Shown: piece after piece, positions 7,511 to 15,879 of the stretch
How the letters are laid out: every line of letters starts with the position of its first letter
How positions within the stretch are numbered: position 1 is the first letter of the stretch
From: Brevibacterium antiquum CNRZ 918
GTDB taxonomy: Bacteria > Actinomycetota > Actinomycetes > Actinomycetales > Brevibacteriaceae
NCBI RefSeq assembly: GCF_900169145.1
Contig: NZ_FXZD01000007.1
Coordinates: forward strand, 1-64,000
DNA length: 64,000 bases
Direction of reading: 5' to 3'
Notes under the pieces: model-generated
What the model was told of the DNA's origin: nothing
Databases searched by the model: none
What the model saw: the letters and a program-made list of their open reading frames with translations, nothing else
Program-made: the position numbers and the translations under genes

Positions 7511-8494
7511 TCAGGACAGCAGGTGGGCGAAGTCCACGAGCGCCTGGCTTCCCACCAGCTCACCTGGCATCAGCGGGAGCTCAGACAGAGGAATGTCGGG
7601 CAGCGTCAGCTTCACGCGTTCCACCTGTGAGTCTTCGGCGTCGCGGCGGTCCCTGAGCAGCTGACCGGCATCCGCGGGCGAACGCCGATTAGCCACCAGC
7701 GCCGACAGTGGGATCTTGATGTCCGTGAGGGACTTCGCCAGCTCCAGGGTCTCGGCAACGGGCATTCTCTCAGGGGTGAATACGATGAGGAAGCCGGTCC
7801 GTGCCCGGTCGGTGACCACCGTGCGCAGATTCTCGAAACGGTCCCGGCGCTGAATCAGGGTCCGACGCAGCTGCGCATCCGCCTCGGTCGAAGGATCATC
7901 ACCGGATGTCCCTGCAATGCTGCGCATCGCCGCCGAATAGCGTTCTGAGCGGTCACGGTTCTTCAGCAGCGACTCTGTCCACGTCGTCAGCTGCGCAGGG
8001 AGGGCGAGGAGCCTGAGCGTATGTCCCGTCGGCGCGGTATCGAAGACAACGAGATCGTAGGCCTCCATGCCCAGTGCCGCCGCGTCGGCGACACGTTCGA
8101 GGACAGCAGATTCGAAGCTGCCGGGAGCCTCGCGCGCCAAAGCGAGGTGGCGTTCGGCATGGGGACGCATGCGTTCGGGAAGCATCCGCTTCATCGTGCG
8201 TTCGACGGAGGCCAAGTGTCGTTCAAGCGTCGCTTTCGGATCGATCTCCATTCCATCGACATATCCGCCGGAGGTGTCGTTCTCGGTGAAGCTGGTCAGT
8301 CGCACGGGTGCGTCACCGACCTCACGGTCCCAGAGGTGCCCGAGGTTGTGGGCAGGGTCCGTGGAGACGACGAGAACTCGTTTGCCGCGCAGTGCGTGAG
8401 CCACGGCCAGGGACGAGGCGACCGTCGTCTTCCCGACGCCGCCCTTACCACCGACGAAGACCACTCGGAGGCCGTCTATTGATTTCAGCAGCAT
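7511..8494 (-). CDS. ArsA/GET3-family ATPase
   Basis: The 327-aa P-loop ATPase of the ArsA/TRC40 class has a deviant Walker A FVGGKGGVGKTTVASS, switch-like VVSTDPAHNLG and the DTAPTGHTLRLL motif. It is a single-domain version, whereas true arsenite pumps have two, and no arsB or arsR lies nearby, so arsenic is unlikely. The ATG at 8494 lies inside the last codons of the cory-CC-star gene (10-nt overlap), so translation is coupled. A longer start at 8542 would overlap that gene further and is less likely. It probably acts with CstA and the small CC protein. Confidence 0.85.
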   Translation of the reverse strand: MLLKSIDGLRVVFVGGKGGVGKTTVASSLAVAHALRGKRVLVVSTDPAHNLGHLWDREVGDAPVRLTSFTENDTSGGYVDGMEIDPKATLERHLASVERTMKRMLPERMRPHAERHLALAREAPGSFESAVLERVADAAALGMEAYDLVVFDTAPTGHTLRLLALPAQLTTWTESLLKNRDRSERYSAAMRSIAGTSGDDPSTEADAQLRRTLIQRRDRFENLRTVVTDRARTGFLIVFTPERMPVAETLELAKSLTDIKIPLSALVANRRSPADAGQLLRDRRDAEDSQVERVKLTLPDIPLSELPLMPGELVGSQALVDFAHLLS

Positions 8495-8790
8495 GCGATG
8501 TGGTCCAAAGGTGAGTCGGGCATGCCCATGCGACGATGCCATGCGTGGAAGTCCTGGTAGAGGCTGGGGAGGAACTCAGCCGTGTAGTACGCGGCGGGAT
8601 CGGGCACACCGAGTGCTTCGCCCAGAACGATCAGGGTGAAGAAATCATCCTCATTCTGCTTCTCCCGGGCGAACATCTGACGGTAGGGCCCCTTGTAGAA
8701 CTCGTCCAAACCGTCACGGAACGCGGCCCAGCGCTGAGCGAGTTCCCTCGTCCAAGGCTGAGCCGCGTCCATGCCGCTGGTGTCAGGCAA
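8485..8790 (-). CDS. Cory-CC-star family small protein
   Basis: The 101-aa soluble protein ends in Cys-Cys immediately before the stop (LDHIACC). That is the hallmark of actinobacterial proteins catalogued as cory-CC-star, which by my recollection sit beside CstA and an ArsA-like ATPase, as here. The body contains FRDGLDEFYKGPYRQMFAREK and EDDFFTLIVLGEALGVP. I chose the TTG at 8790, which has GAGG 8 nt upstream; an ATG at 8772 has no ribosome binding site. It lies 3 nt after cstA and overlaps arsA by 10 nt. The terminal thiols may bind metal or be modified; the function is unknown. Confidence 0.75.
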   Translation of the reverse strand: MPDTSGMDAAQPWTRELAQRWAAFRDGLDEFYKGPYRQMFAREKQNEDDFFTLIVLGEALGVPDPAAYYTAEFLPSLYQDFHAWHRRMGMPDSPLDHIACC

Positions 8791-8793
8791 ACG

Positions 8794-10521
8794 TCATACC
8801 TCTTCGCGTACCGCTTCGAGCTGCTCATCGGCATCGTCGGACTCCGGCGGTTCCTTACGAGCCCGGATGATCGCCTTGATGCCTTCGATCGCGACGAACA
8901 CACTGCTGATGATGATGATGCAGTCGATGATGAACAGCAGCCAGTCAGCGCTTCCCGGGGCCGCGAAGCTGAAGAGCTGATCGATTGCTGCCCAGAACGA
9001 CATGACGAACACGATGGCCAGCGGGATGAGCGCCGGCCACGGGTTGCGCCGCTTCCGAATCAGCATCACCGCGAGGATCATCAGCGTCAGTGATGCCATC
9101 AGCTGGTTGGTGGTGCCGAAGAGCGGCCAGATGCGCAGACCGCCTTCTCCTCCCAGCCCCTGTGAGAAGGTCAGACCCATGCCGAGCACGACGACGACTC
9201 CGGTTGCGGTGTACTTGCCGATCTTGAGGTTGACGCGTTCGCCCATCTCCTGGACGACGAACCGCATGAGTCGGAATCCGGTATCGAGCGAAGTCGCAGC
9301 GAACAGCACTGCCATCGTGGCGAGCAAAGTGGTGCTCAGCGACGCAGGCAGGCCCAGTCCGGATTCCATGAGCATGCCACCGCCCTGGACAAACGACTGC
9401 ACGCCGGCTTGGCCGAATTCGCTGTAGAGCTCTTTCCATTCGGCAACCGTGCGCAGCCCGGCGGAGATCGCAATGATCGTGCCCAGTGCCAGGAGGCCTT
9501 CGCCGACGGCACCGAAGTAGCCGACGAATCGGGAGTCAGTCTCTTTGTCCAGCTGTTTGGAACTGGTGCCCGAGGAGACCATGCCGTGGAAACCGGAGAT
9601 CGCGCCACAGGCAATCGTGACGAAGAGGAGCGGCACCATGCTGGGAGTACCCTCGGGAACGTTCATGTTGATGGCCGGTGTCACGATGTTGTGGGCACCG
9701 TCGGTGACGAACATGCCGACGACCACCGCTCCGTAGAGCAGGATGAGGCCGATGAACAGCTGAACGCCGTTGATGTAGTCGCGTGGCTGCAGCAGCACCC
9801 ACACCGGAAGCAATGACGCGAAGGCTCCGTAGACGAACAGCGTCAGGATCCAGAAGACCGTCGGGGTCATGCCGAGGAACGTCTCCGGCAGGACGACGGG
9901 AACAGCATTGCCGAGGGCGATGAGACTGTAGAGCGCGATGACGCCCACAATGGTGACCCACACCAGTGGCATGCGCAGACGATAGACGGCCAGGCCGACC
10001 AGCAGAGCAACGCCGATCGCACCCCAGGTCGGAATGACCGCAGTCGGAGTCGAGATGAGCAGGCCGGTGATGACGACGGCGAAGGCCGCGATCACCATGA
10101 GCAGAAGGATGAAGATCACGACCAGGAACAGGCCGGCTCCGCGTTTGCCGATGTAGCGGCCCGACAGGGCACCGATCGATTGACCCTTATTCCTCACCGA
10201 GGCCCACAGTGCACCGAAATCGTGCATCCCGGCGAAGAAGACCGTGCCGAGTGTGACCCAGAGGAAGGCGGGGACCCAGCCCCAGATCAGCGCGACGGCC
10301 GGACCGACGATGGGTGCGGCTCCGGCGACCGAGGTGAAGTGGTGGCCCCAGAGGATGAATTTGTTGGTGGGGACGTAGTCGACCCCATCTTTGAGTTCGT
10401 GGGATGGGGTGCGGAATTCGTCATTGAGGCGATACACGCGTTTCGCGAGGTACTTCGAATACACGAGGTATCCGAGTGCCAGGATCGCGAGACCGATCAC
10501 CATCAGGAGGACGGGACTCAT
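8794..10521 (-). CDS. cstA: CstA carbon-starvation / pyruvate transporter
   Basis: The 575-aa integral membrane protein has roughly 15 or more hydrophobic helices and the CstA signatures HHFTSVAGAAPIVGPAVA, GTVFFAGMHDFGALWASVRNKG and FHGMVSSGTSSKQLD. CstA/BtsT proteins import pyruvate and were first described as peptide transporters induced by carbon starvation. The length is between the short and long (about 700 aa) family forms. I chose the ATG at 10521 over the preceding TTG because GAAAGG lies 8 nt upstream. It is the first gene of the cstA / cory-CC / arsA operon. Confidence 0.92.
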   Translation of the reverse strand: MSPVLLMVIGLAILALGYLVYSKYLAKRVYRLNDEFRTPSHELKDGVDYVPTNKFILWGHHFTSVAGAAPIVGPAVALIWGWVPAFLWVTLGTVFFAGMHDFGALWASVRNKGQSIGALSGRYIGKRGAGLFLVVIFILLLMVIAAFAVVITGLLISTPTAVIPTWGAIGVALLVGLAVYRLRMPLVWVTIVGVIALYSLIALGNAVPVVLPETFLGMTPTVFWILTLFVYGAFASLLPVWVLLQPRDYINGVQLFIGLILLYGAVVVGMFVTDGAHNIVTPAINMNVPEGTPSMVPLLFVTIACGAISGFHGMVSSGTSSKQLDKETDSRFVGYFGAVGEGLLALGTIIAISAGLRTVAEWKELYSEFGQAGVQSFVQGGGMLMESGLGLPASLSTTLLATMAVLFAATSLDTGFRLMRFVVQEMGERVNLKIGKYTATGVVVVLGMGLTFSQGLGGEGGLRIWPLFGTTNQLMASLTLMILAVMLIRKRRNPWPALIPLAIVFVMSFWAAIDQLFSFAAPGSADWLLFIIDCIIIISSVFVAIEGIKAIIRARKEPPESDDADEQLEAVREEV

Positions 10522-10627
10522 CAAGTATGCCTTTCGTCATTGCGTCATTGCGCAGACGGATTGAGGTTCAGCCGTTGCTTTCCGTCAGTGTACCAACATC
10601 AGCGTTTCGTTTGAACTTCCTCAGCAT

Positions 10628-11131
10628 TCAGTGTGAATGAGTGATGGCTCCTGCGGCGTAGGCGGCCTGGCCGACGTGGACTGCGGCGTCATCGACGATG
10701 GAGACCAGTCGCGCGCCGCGGGTGACCGGGGGAGTCCAACTGTCATCGATGACTTCGCCGAGGGCGGAGTCCGTGAGGCTCTCGACATATTCACTCAGCG
10801 CGGTGAGGGTGGCCTCCAGGTAGGCGACGAGCAGCTGCTGGTCGGTGACCCTGATCTGGCTGGCCTGCTCCGGGGAATGACCGAGGCCGACAGTGTCACC
10901 GAGGTCTCCCAGCTCGAATCTCGGCCGGAACTGCTGCCACTGCTGTGCCGCGCCGGTGAGGTCGGACAGCTGAACGTCGACCTCACGTCCGCTGTGCCAC
11001 AACAGCCAGGCGATGGAATTGGGGTGGTCGGCCGGATGTGCGTTGAGTTGGGTTGCGGTGAGGTGGGGGAGTCGTTTGGCCGCATCGACAGGTCGCTGGG
11101 CCATGTCGGTGAGAATCTCAATGCTGTTCAT
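10628..11131 (-). CDS. DinB-family (DUF664) protein
   Basis: The 167-aa four-helix DinB/YfiT fold has NSIAWLLWHSGREVDVQL in helix 2 and a C-terminal DDAAVHVGQAAYAAG, placing histidines for a metal site. In actinobacteria many such proteins use mycothiol as a cofactor, for example maleylpyruvate isomerase-type or S-transferases. The substrate is unknown. I took the ATG at 11131 (MNSIEILTDM); an in-frame ATG at 11167 would add MTTRVPKSTMGP, which is atypical. It is followed by cstA on the same strand with a gap of about 100 bp. Confidence 0.75.
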   Translation of the reverse strand: MNSIEILTDMAQRPVDAAKRLPHLTATQLNAHPADHPNSIAWLLWHSGREVDVQLSDLTGAAQQWQQFRPRFELGDLGDTVGLGHSPEQASQIRVTDQQLLVAYLEATLTALSEYVESLTDSALGEVIDDSWTPPVTRGARLVSIVDDAAVHVGQAAYAAGAITHSH

Positions 11132-11197
11132 AGGGCCCATTGTGCTCTTCGGCACCCGAGTTGTCATTCGGCGACGAGGCTGGCGTCGGCAGAGGTG

Positions 11198-11638
11198 TCA
11201 ATCGAGTTGCGGTCGTCGACGATTGCGCTTGATCTCGGAGCGACGACGCTCGGCTCTGACCCTCCGACGACGAGAGTTCCTCGACGGTCGAGTCGGTCGG
11301 CGATCGACGGGCGGGGCGAGAGCCTCTCGGAGAAGTTCGGCCAGTCGCTGCCTGGCGGCGTTGCGGTTGCGCAGCTGAGATCTCTGCTCTTCTGAGCTCA
11401 CGGTCAGCACCACCCCGGAGAGCTTGGCAGAAAGCCGTTGGAAGACCTGCTCCCGTTGTGCCTCGGTCAGCACGGTCGTCGTTCCGATGTCGAAGCGCAG
11501 CTGCACCCGAGAATCGGAGGTGTTCACATGTTGCCCACCAGGACCCGACGAGCGAGAGAACTGCTCCGTCATCTCGCCGGCGGGTATCACGAGGCCATGG
11601 GGGATCCCCGGTCCGGCCGGCACGCGCAGGTCGTCCAT
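11198..11638 (-). CDS. arfB: ArfB-type ribosome-rescue peptidyl-tRNA hydrolase
   Basis: The 146-aa release-factor-like protein has the catalytic GGQ loop (SRSSGPGGQHVNTSDSRVQL) and a very basic C-terminal tail rich in Arg (NSRRRRVRAERRRSEIKRNRR). In ArfB that tail enters the empty mRNA channel of stalled ribosomes. It lacks the codon-recognition domains of RF1/RF2, as expected. The ATG at 11638 lies 7 nt after TAGACT, so it is probably leaderless. Confidence 0.92.
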   Translation of the reverse strand: MDDLRVPAGPGIPHGLVIPAGEMTEQFSRSSGPGGQHVNTSDSRVQLRFDIGTTTVLTEAQREQVFQRLSAKLSGVVLTVSSEEQRSQLRNRNAARQRLAELLREALAPPVDRRPTRPSRNSRRRRVRAERRRSEIKRNRRRPQLD

Positions 11639-11680
11639 GGCACCCAGTCTACTCGGGGCAGACTCCCATCCGGTACTCGT

Positions 11681-12256
11681 TCAGTCGGTCTCGAGTTCCT
11701 CGCGCAGGCGTGGTTCGACGCGGTTCTCGGGGCGGATGCCCGACTTGTCCGCGTAGAACGAGCGGATGCGATCCATGTCCGCAGTCACATTGCCGGTGAC
11801 CTCGATCGTGGGTCCGAGCCCGGTGGTCAACGTAGTCCGATCGACGAAGCCGAGGGTCACCGGCATTCCCGTCTGTTGGGCAATGCGGTAGAAGCCCGAC
11901 TTCCAGTGGGTGTGCCCCTTGCGGGTTCCATCGGGGGTGACGACGAGGCCGAAGACGTCACCCGAATGGACTCGGTCGATCATCTCGGCGACAACACGTT
12001 TCGGATCTGCACGGTCGACGGGAATGCCGCCGAGCCCACGCATGATCGGACCGCGCCAGCCGGTGAACAGGCTCTTCTTCCCCAACCAGTGCACCTCGAT
12101 ACGTTGGCTCCAGGCGATCGCGAGCATGACGACGAAGTCCCAATTGGAGGTGTGCGGAGCCCCGATGAGTACGGTGGGTCGATCCGGTGCCGGCTGGGTG
12201 ACAAGCTTCCAGCGGCTGAAGGTCCAGAAGGCACGGGCAGCGAGACGTCGGAGCAT
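11681..12256 (-). CDS. 1-acyl-sn-glycerol-3-phosphate acyltransferase-like
   Basis: The 191-aa PlsC-type acyltransferase has the block-I catalytic motif in the variant HTSNWDF (H-x4-D), the GGIPVDRADPKR block and a PDGTRKG block. It transfers an acyl chain to a lysophospholipid or related acceptor at the inner membrane. It is shorter than PlsC (about 240 aa) and resembles the compact glycerol acyltransferases of actinobacteria. The ATG at 12256 lies 7 nt after TACGGT. The alternative GTG at 12262 would be only 1 nt from it, so the -10 decides the start. It is divergent from the MFS gene, with back-to-back leaderless promoters. Confidence 0.85.
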   Translation of the reverse strand: MLRRLAARAFWTFSRWKLVTQPAPDRPTVLIGAPHTSNWDFVVMLAIAWSQRIEVHWLGKKSLFTGWRGPIMRGLGGIPVDRADPKRVVAEMIDRVHSGDVFGLVVTPDGTRKGHTHWKSGFYRIAQQTGMPVTLGFVDRTTLTTGLGPTIEVTGNVTADMDRIRSFYADKSGIRPENRVEPRLREELETD

Positions 12257-12335
12257 GCTCACTACCGTAGAGCATTGTCGAGTCCGCAGCTCCCAGCCCT
12301 CTACACGTGGCGCCCGTCACTATAGGATGGCGGGA

Positions 12336-13532
12336 ATGTCACTCCCTCGCGCATTCAGGATTCTGTGGACGGCGAATGCCTCCTCGAACCTTGCCGACGG
12401 GTTGGCCTTCGTCTCGATGCCGCTGCTGGCGGCATCGCTGACCGAGGATCCACGGCTGGTCGCCGGCCTCGCGACCGTCTATGGACTGGTCAGACTGCTG
12501 GTGACCGCGCCCGTCGGCGTGTGGGTCGATCGGACGGATCGGCGGACACTGCTGGCGCTGGCGAATATTCTGCGCGGCACCGGCGTTCTTGCGCTGGCAC
12601 TGTGCATCCACCTCGGCGTCGGTGGTCTTCTCCTGCTCTATGCAGTCTTCGCCCTGGTCGGAACTCTGGAGAGCGTGGCTGACAACGCCGGCGTCTCGCT
12701 GGTGCCTGACTTCGTTCGCGCGTCTGAGCTGGATCGGGCGAACGGACGCATCTCGGCGACACAGCTTGTGGCGGATGAATTCCTCGGCCCTCCGCTGGGA
12801 GGGTTGCTCTTCGCCTTCGCCGCCTCGGCGCCGATCTTCGCGATGGGTGGGCTCTGGGCAGCGGCCGGAGCGATCGCCCTTGCCCTGCCTGTGCGCAGAC
12901 GGAAGGCGGACCTGGTTTCCGAACCACGACAAGCCTCCGTCTGGCACGAGGTGGTCACGGGCTCACGCTGGCTGCTGCAGAATCGGACGGTCCGGGGCCT
13001 CGCCCTCATCGGGGGACTGGCGAGTGTGGGCTACATGCTTCCGTTCTCGATTCTCGTGCTCTTCGTCCAACGGCAGCTCAACCTCGGCGATGTCGGATAT
13101 GGTGCGATTCTGGCCGTATCTGCTCTGGGTGGACTCGTCGGCTCCGGCCTCACGGCGCGAATCCGCGGACACATCGGATATCGCTGGACGATCGTTGCCA
13201 GCCTGGCCACCGGAGCCGCCTCACTGCTTGCCCTGGCCCTCACCACGAACCCGATCCTTGCCGCCATCCTGCTCGCCGTCTACATCTGCCATGCGGTCGT
13301 CTGGGGAATCTGTGCCACCTCGCTGCGTCAACGTCTCGTCCCGGATGAGCTGCGCGGTCGGGTCAACGCCAGCTCACGCATCATCGGTCTGATCGGACTC
13401 ACGCTAAGTTCGGCGATCGGCGGAGGACTCGCCCTCATTCACATCGCTTTGCCCGTGGCCGCGGGCGGTGTGGTGTTCGCACTGTGCTCCGTGATCGCGA
13501 TGCGTCTCATCCGGGCCGACTCAGCTGCCTGA
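12336..13532 (+). CDS. MFS transporter (enterobactin/macrolide exporter-like)
   Basis: The 398-aa protein has 12 predicted membrane helices. It shows MFS features between helices 2 and 3 (GVWVDRTDRRTLL) and a helix-4/5 region EFLGPPLGGLLFAFAA. It resembles the MFS_3/EntS-type exporters of drugs or siderophores, and the substrate is unknown. TAGGAT (12323-12328) lies 7 nt upstream of the ATG at 12336. A start at 12327 (MAG) is possible but overlaps that -10. Confidence 0.82.
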   Translation: MSLPRAFRILWTANASSNLADGLAFVSMPLLAASLTEDPRLVAGLATVYGLVRLLVTAPVGVWVDRTDRRTLLALANILRGTGVLALALCIHLGVGGLLLLYAVFALVGTLESVADNAGVSLVPDFVRASELDRANGRISATQLVADEFLGPPLGGLLFAFAASAPIFAMGGLWAAAGAIALALPVRRRKADLVSEPRQASVWHEVVTGSRWLLQNRTVRGLALIGGLASVGYMLPFSILVLFVQRQLNLGDVGYGAILAVSALGGLVGSGLTARIRGHIGYRWTIVASLATGAASLLALALTTNPILAAILLAVYICHAVVWGICATSLRQRLVPDELRGRVNASSRIIGLIGLTLSSAIGGGLALIHIALPVAAGGVVFALCSVIAMRLIRADSAA

Positions 13533-13637
13533 ACGGGGAGACTGCAGCCGGAGCAATCCGACAGGGACGATCACTGCCACCGCCGTGAGCATCGGTCAGG
13601 AGTCTGGCTCCGCTACGGTCGAGTCGCTGAAACGCAG

Positions 13638-14186
13638 TCAGCGCATCACAGGTCGACTGGGATATGTGCGGCCTATTTCACTGAATCCGGCCCGAAGGAA
13701 CATTGACACGGTGCCGGTGAAGACAGCGGAGGGAGCAGAGGAGCCGCGAAGGGCATCGACGTCGACTGGATGACCGTCGATAGAAGATGCACCATGCTGA
13801 AATGCCCACTCGGCCCCACCGCGCAGAAGCGCCACCCCGACCCCTTTGCCTCGATGCTCCCGTCTGACGACGAAACACGACACCCACCACGCAAGGGCAG
13901 CGTCATCGAGGAGCTTCGACAGGGCACGATTCTCGACAATGCCGGGCAATGAAGCTCGGGGAACAACCCTCGTCCACCCGGCTACCTCTCCATCGGCCAG
14001 TGCCAGGAGTCCGACGGGCACCTCTGTCTGCTCGATCTCCCGACGCAGTGCCGTCCGATTGTCGGGAGCATCGTGTCGACGGAACCGTTGACACCAGCAT
14101 GAGTCCGGGTTCTTCTCACGGGCCCCGTAGACATGTCCCACTCGCGGCCAGAGATCCGAGGTCGCAGGTACGATGTCGAAGCTCAC
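13638..14186 (-). CDS. GNAT-family N-acetyltransferase
   Basis: The 182-aa protein has the acetyl-CoA pyrophosphate-binding loop REHRGKGVGVALLRGG and a preceding WWVSCFVVRR strand, the typical GNAT motif A. The N-terminus has a conserved NPDSCWCQRFRRH segment seen in a subset of actinobacterial GNATs. The acceptor is unknown. It starts with GTG at 14186. Confidence 0.85.
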   Translation of the reverse strand: MSFDIVPATSDLWPRVGHVYGAREKNPDSCWCQRFRRHDAPDNRTALRREIEQTEVPVGLLALADGEVAGWTRVVPRASLPGIVENRALSKLLDDAALAWWVSCFVVRREHRGKGVGVALLRGGAEWAFQHGASSIDGHPVDVDALRGSSAPSAVFTGTVSMFLRAGFSEIGRTYPSRPVMR

Positions 14187-14375
14187 AGTACGACCCGACG
14201 GTCTGTTGTGCGGGTCTCGACGGCGCTGTCACTGAGCGGAGTCATCATCGCGTCCATGGCACTAGGGTACAAGCGCCTGTATGCCGTCGGCATCGGCCGA
14301 CGGGAATAATCGAGCGCCGATATTGGCTGTCGTGAGAGTAAGCGTCACCAGAAGATAGCGACGAAGGAGAAGTAC
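14187..14375. other. Intergenic region with inverted repeat
   Basis: This 189-bp divergent gap holds CCGTCGG (14284-14290) / CCGACGG (14297-14303), a perfect 7-bp inverted repeat upstream of the SDR gene. It could be an operator or a hairpin; no assignment is possible. Confidence 0.35.
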
Positions 14376-15062
14376 ATGTCTGATGCAGACCGCGTAATCA
14401 TTCTCGGCGGACACGGCAAGATCGCACTCATGGCCACACCCAAACTGAAGGAAGCTGGGTACTCGGTGGATTCGGTCATCCGCAACCCGGACCAGACCGC
14501 CGAGGTCGAGGCCGCAGGTGCGAACCCCGTTGTCCTCGACATCGAAACAGCCGACACCGACAAGCTCGCCGAGCTCTTCACCGGTGCAAAGGCTGTGGTC
14601 TTCTCCGCAGGTGCCGGAGGTGGCAGCCCCGAGCGCACGCGTTCAGTCGACTTCGAGGCGGCCAAGCGCTCCATCGACGCCAGCGCCCAAGCCGGAGTCG
14701 ATCGGTACGTCATCGTGTCCTACTCGACCGCAGCAATCGACCTTGATCGTGTGGATCCCGACAGCTCGTTCTACCCCTACGTCGAAGCCAAGCACGGTGC
14801 CGATGAGTACCTGCGTGCCAGCTCACTCGACTACACCATCCTCGGTCCCGGCGGACTCACCCTCGAACCGTCGAATGGCAGCCTGACTCGGGCCGATGAT
14901 CGTGGCGAAGTTGACGGACAGACGCCGGAAAGCGACTCGAAGGTCACCTCACGTGAACTCGTCGCCGACGTGATGACGCACGTCATCGCCAAGAACGCCG
15001 CAGTCGGAGAGACCGTGAACTTCTACGACGGTGACACTCCGATCGCCGATGCCGTCAAGTGA
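14376..15062 (+). CDS. NAD(P)H-binding atypical SDR
   Basis: The 228-aa Rossmann-fold protein starts VIILGGHGKIALMATPKLKE (a G-x-x-G-x-x-A variant) and belongs to the NmrA/BVR-B-like atypical short-chain dehydrogenases. The segments VFSAGAGGGSPERTRSVDFE and DYTILGPGGLTLEP are typical. The catalytic Tyr-x3-Lys is represented by SFYPYVEAKHGADEYL. It is likely a quinone or flavin reductase or a redox-sensing regulator. AAGGAGAAG lies 4 nt upstream of the ATG. A strong bidirectional terminator follows. Confidence 0.8.
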   Translation: MSDADRVIILGGHGKIALMATPKLKEAGYSVDSVIRNPDQTAEVEAAGANPVVLDIETADTDKLAELFTGAKAVVFSAGAGGGSPERTRSVDFEAAKRSIDASAQAGVDRYVIVSYSTAAIDLDRVDPDSSFYPYVEAKHGADEYLRASSLDYTILGPGGLTLEPSNGSLTRADDRGEVDGQTPESDSKVTSRELVADVMTHVIAKNAAVGETVNFYDGDTPIADAVK

Positions 15063-15127
15063 CACCAGTCTCTAGCTGATAGACGGTTTCGATGTGCACC
15101 TGCACGCAGGCGGCACGACAAAAGGCA

Positions 15128-15164
15128 AAGATCGGGCGGGTTCAGGGCGAACCTGCCCGATCTT
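15128..15164. terminator. Bidirectional terminator
   Basis: AAGATCGGGCGGGTTC (15128-15143) pairs with GAACCTGCCCGATCTT (15149-15164), 15 of 16 bp, loop 5 nt. A T-run follows on the plus strand and an A-run precedes it. It serves the convergent SDR and RibD-like genes and overlaps the latter's stop codon. Confidence 0.85.
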
Positions 15165-15795
15165 TTCTGTTCCACAGCTGATGGGTCAGGCCACTCGCGG
15201 AACCGATCGTTTCGACGCTGAACCGGTCTTCGACTCCGTCGGCGCCCTCCCACAGCGAGGTTCCGTGCCCCAGGACGATCGGCACGATCGCCACATGCAT
15301 GAAGTCCACAAGGTCAGCGGCGAGGAACTGCCGCACCGTCGATGGTCCGCCGCCTATACGCACGTCGAGGCCATTCGCTGCCTTTTTGGCCTGCTGCAGA
15401 GCCTGATCCGGTGTGACGTCAATGAACTCGAAACTAGTCCCGTTCGGGAAGCGCATGGGTTCACGCCGATGATGGGTGAGGACGAAGCAGGGGGTTTTGA
15501 ACGGAGGTTCCTCACCCCACCAGCCACGCCACCCGTCATCAGGCCACGGCCCTTCCTGCGGACCGAATTTCTTGCGCCCCATGATCTCGGCACCGATGCC
15601 CTGTCCCCACATCGCGAACAGTCCACGATCGAGGGTCACCGGAGCATCGACACTATGGATGCCCTCTATGCCATGGCCGTCGAACCAGCCGAAGAAGGCC
15701 TGAGCGTCTCCGATGGGCTTGTCGAAAGTGACGTAGTCGCCAGCGGAGAAGCCGTCGAGTGAGACGAATTGGCTGTGCACGCGTGCACGAAACAT
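15142..15795 (-). CDS. Dihydrofolate reductase-family (RibD C-domain-like) protein
   Basis: The 217-aa protein has the DHFR/RibD C-terminal fold: ARVHSQFVSLDGFSAG at the N-terminus, MGRKKFGPQEGPWPDD, FVLTHHRREP, and the nucleotide-binding IGGGPSTVRQFLAADLVD. These reductases use NADPH; the physiological substrate is unknown. The ATG at 15795 has GGAG 5 nt upstream. It is divergent from the HxlR regulator, and the palindrome at 15848-15863 lies between them, so it is a likely target of that regulator. Confidence 0.85.
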   Translation of the reverse strand: MFRARVHSQFVSLDGFSAGDYVTFDKPIGDAQAFFGWFDGHGIEGIHSVDAPVTLDRGLFAMWGQGIGAEIMGRKKFGPQEGPWPDDGWRGWWGEEPPFKTPCFVLTHHRREPMRFPNGTSFEFIDVTPDQALQQAKKAANGLDVRIGGGPSTVRQFLAADLVDFMHVAIVPIVLGHGTSLWEGADGVEDRFSVETIGSASGLTHQLWNRKDRAGSP

Positions 15796-15847
15796 GATCA
15801 CTCCGATGTGATTGGCAGCGAGAATTGTCTCCAGCGTAGAATGCGGT

Positions 15848-15863
15848 GATTGTAGAATGCAAC
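15848..15863. promoter_or_regulatory. HxlR operator candidate, site 1
   Basis: GATTGTAGAATGCAAC contains the inverted repeat TTGTA-N3-TGCAA. Nearly the same 16 bases recur at 16429-16444. A third partial copy (CGTAGAATGCGG) is just upstream at about 15834. It lies between the divergent reductase and hxlR genes. Confidence 0.6.
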
Positions 15864-15879
15864 CAGTTAAGGGGATGAT

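Noticed and set aside
7511-8494. Arsenite-efflux ATPase function for the ArsA-like protein
   Set aside because: It has one ATPase domain and no arsB, arsC or arsR nearby; the neighbours are CstA and cory-CC-star.
11910-12335. Upstream extension of the MFS exporter reading frame to 11910
   Set aside because: It lies antisense inside the acyltransferase gene and has no MFS-like residues; the ATG at 12336 fits the TAGGAT -10.
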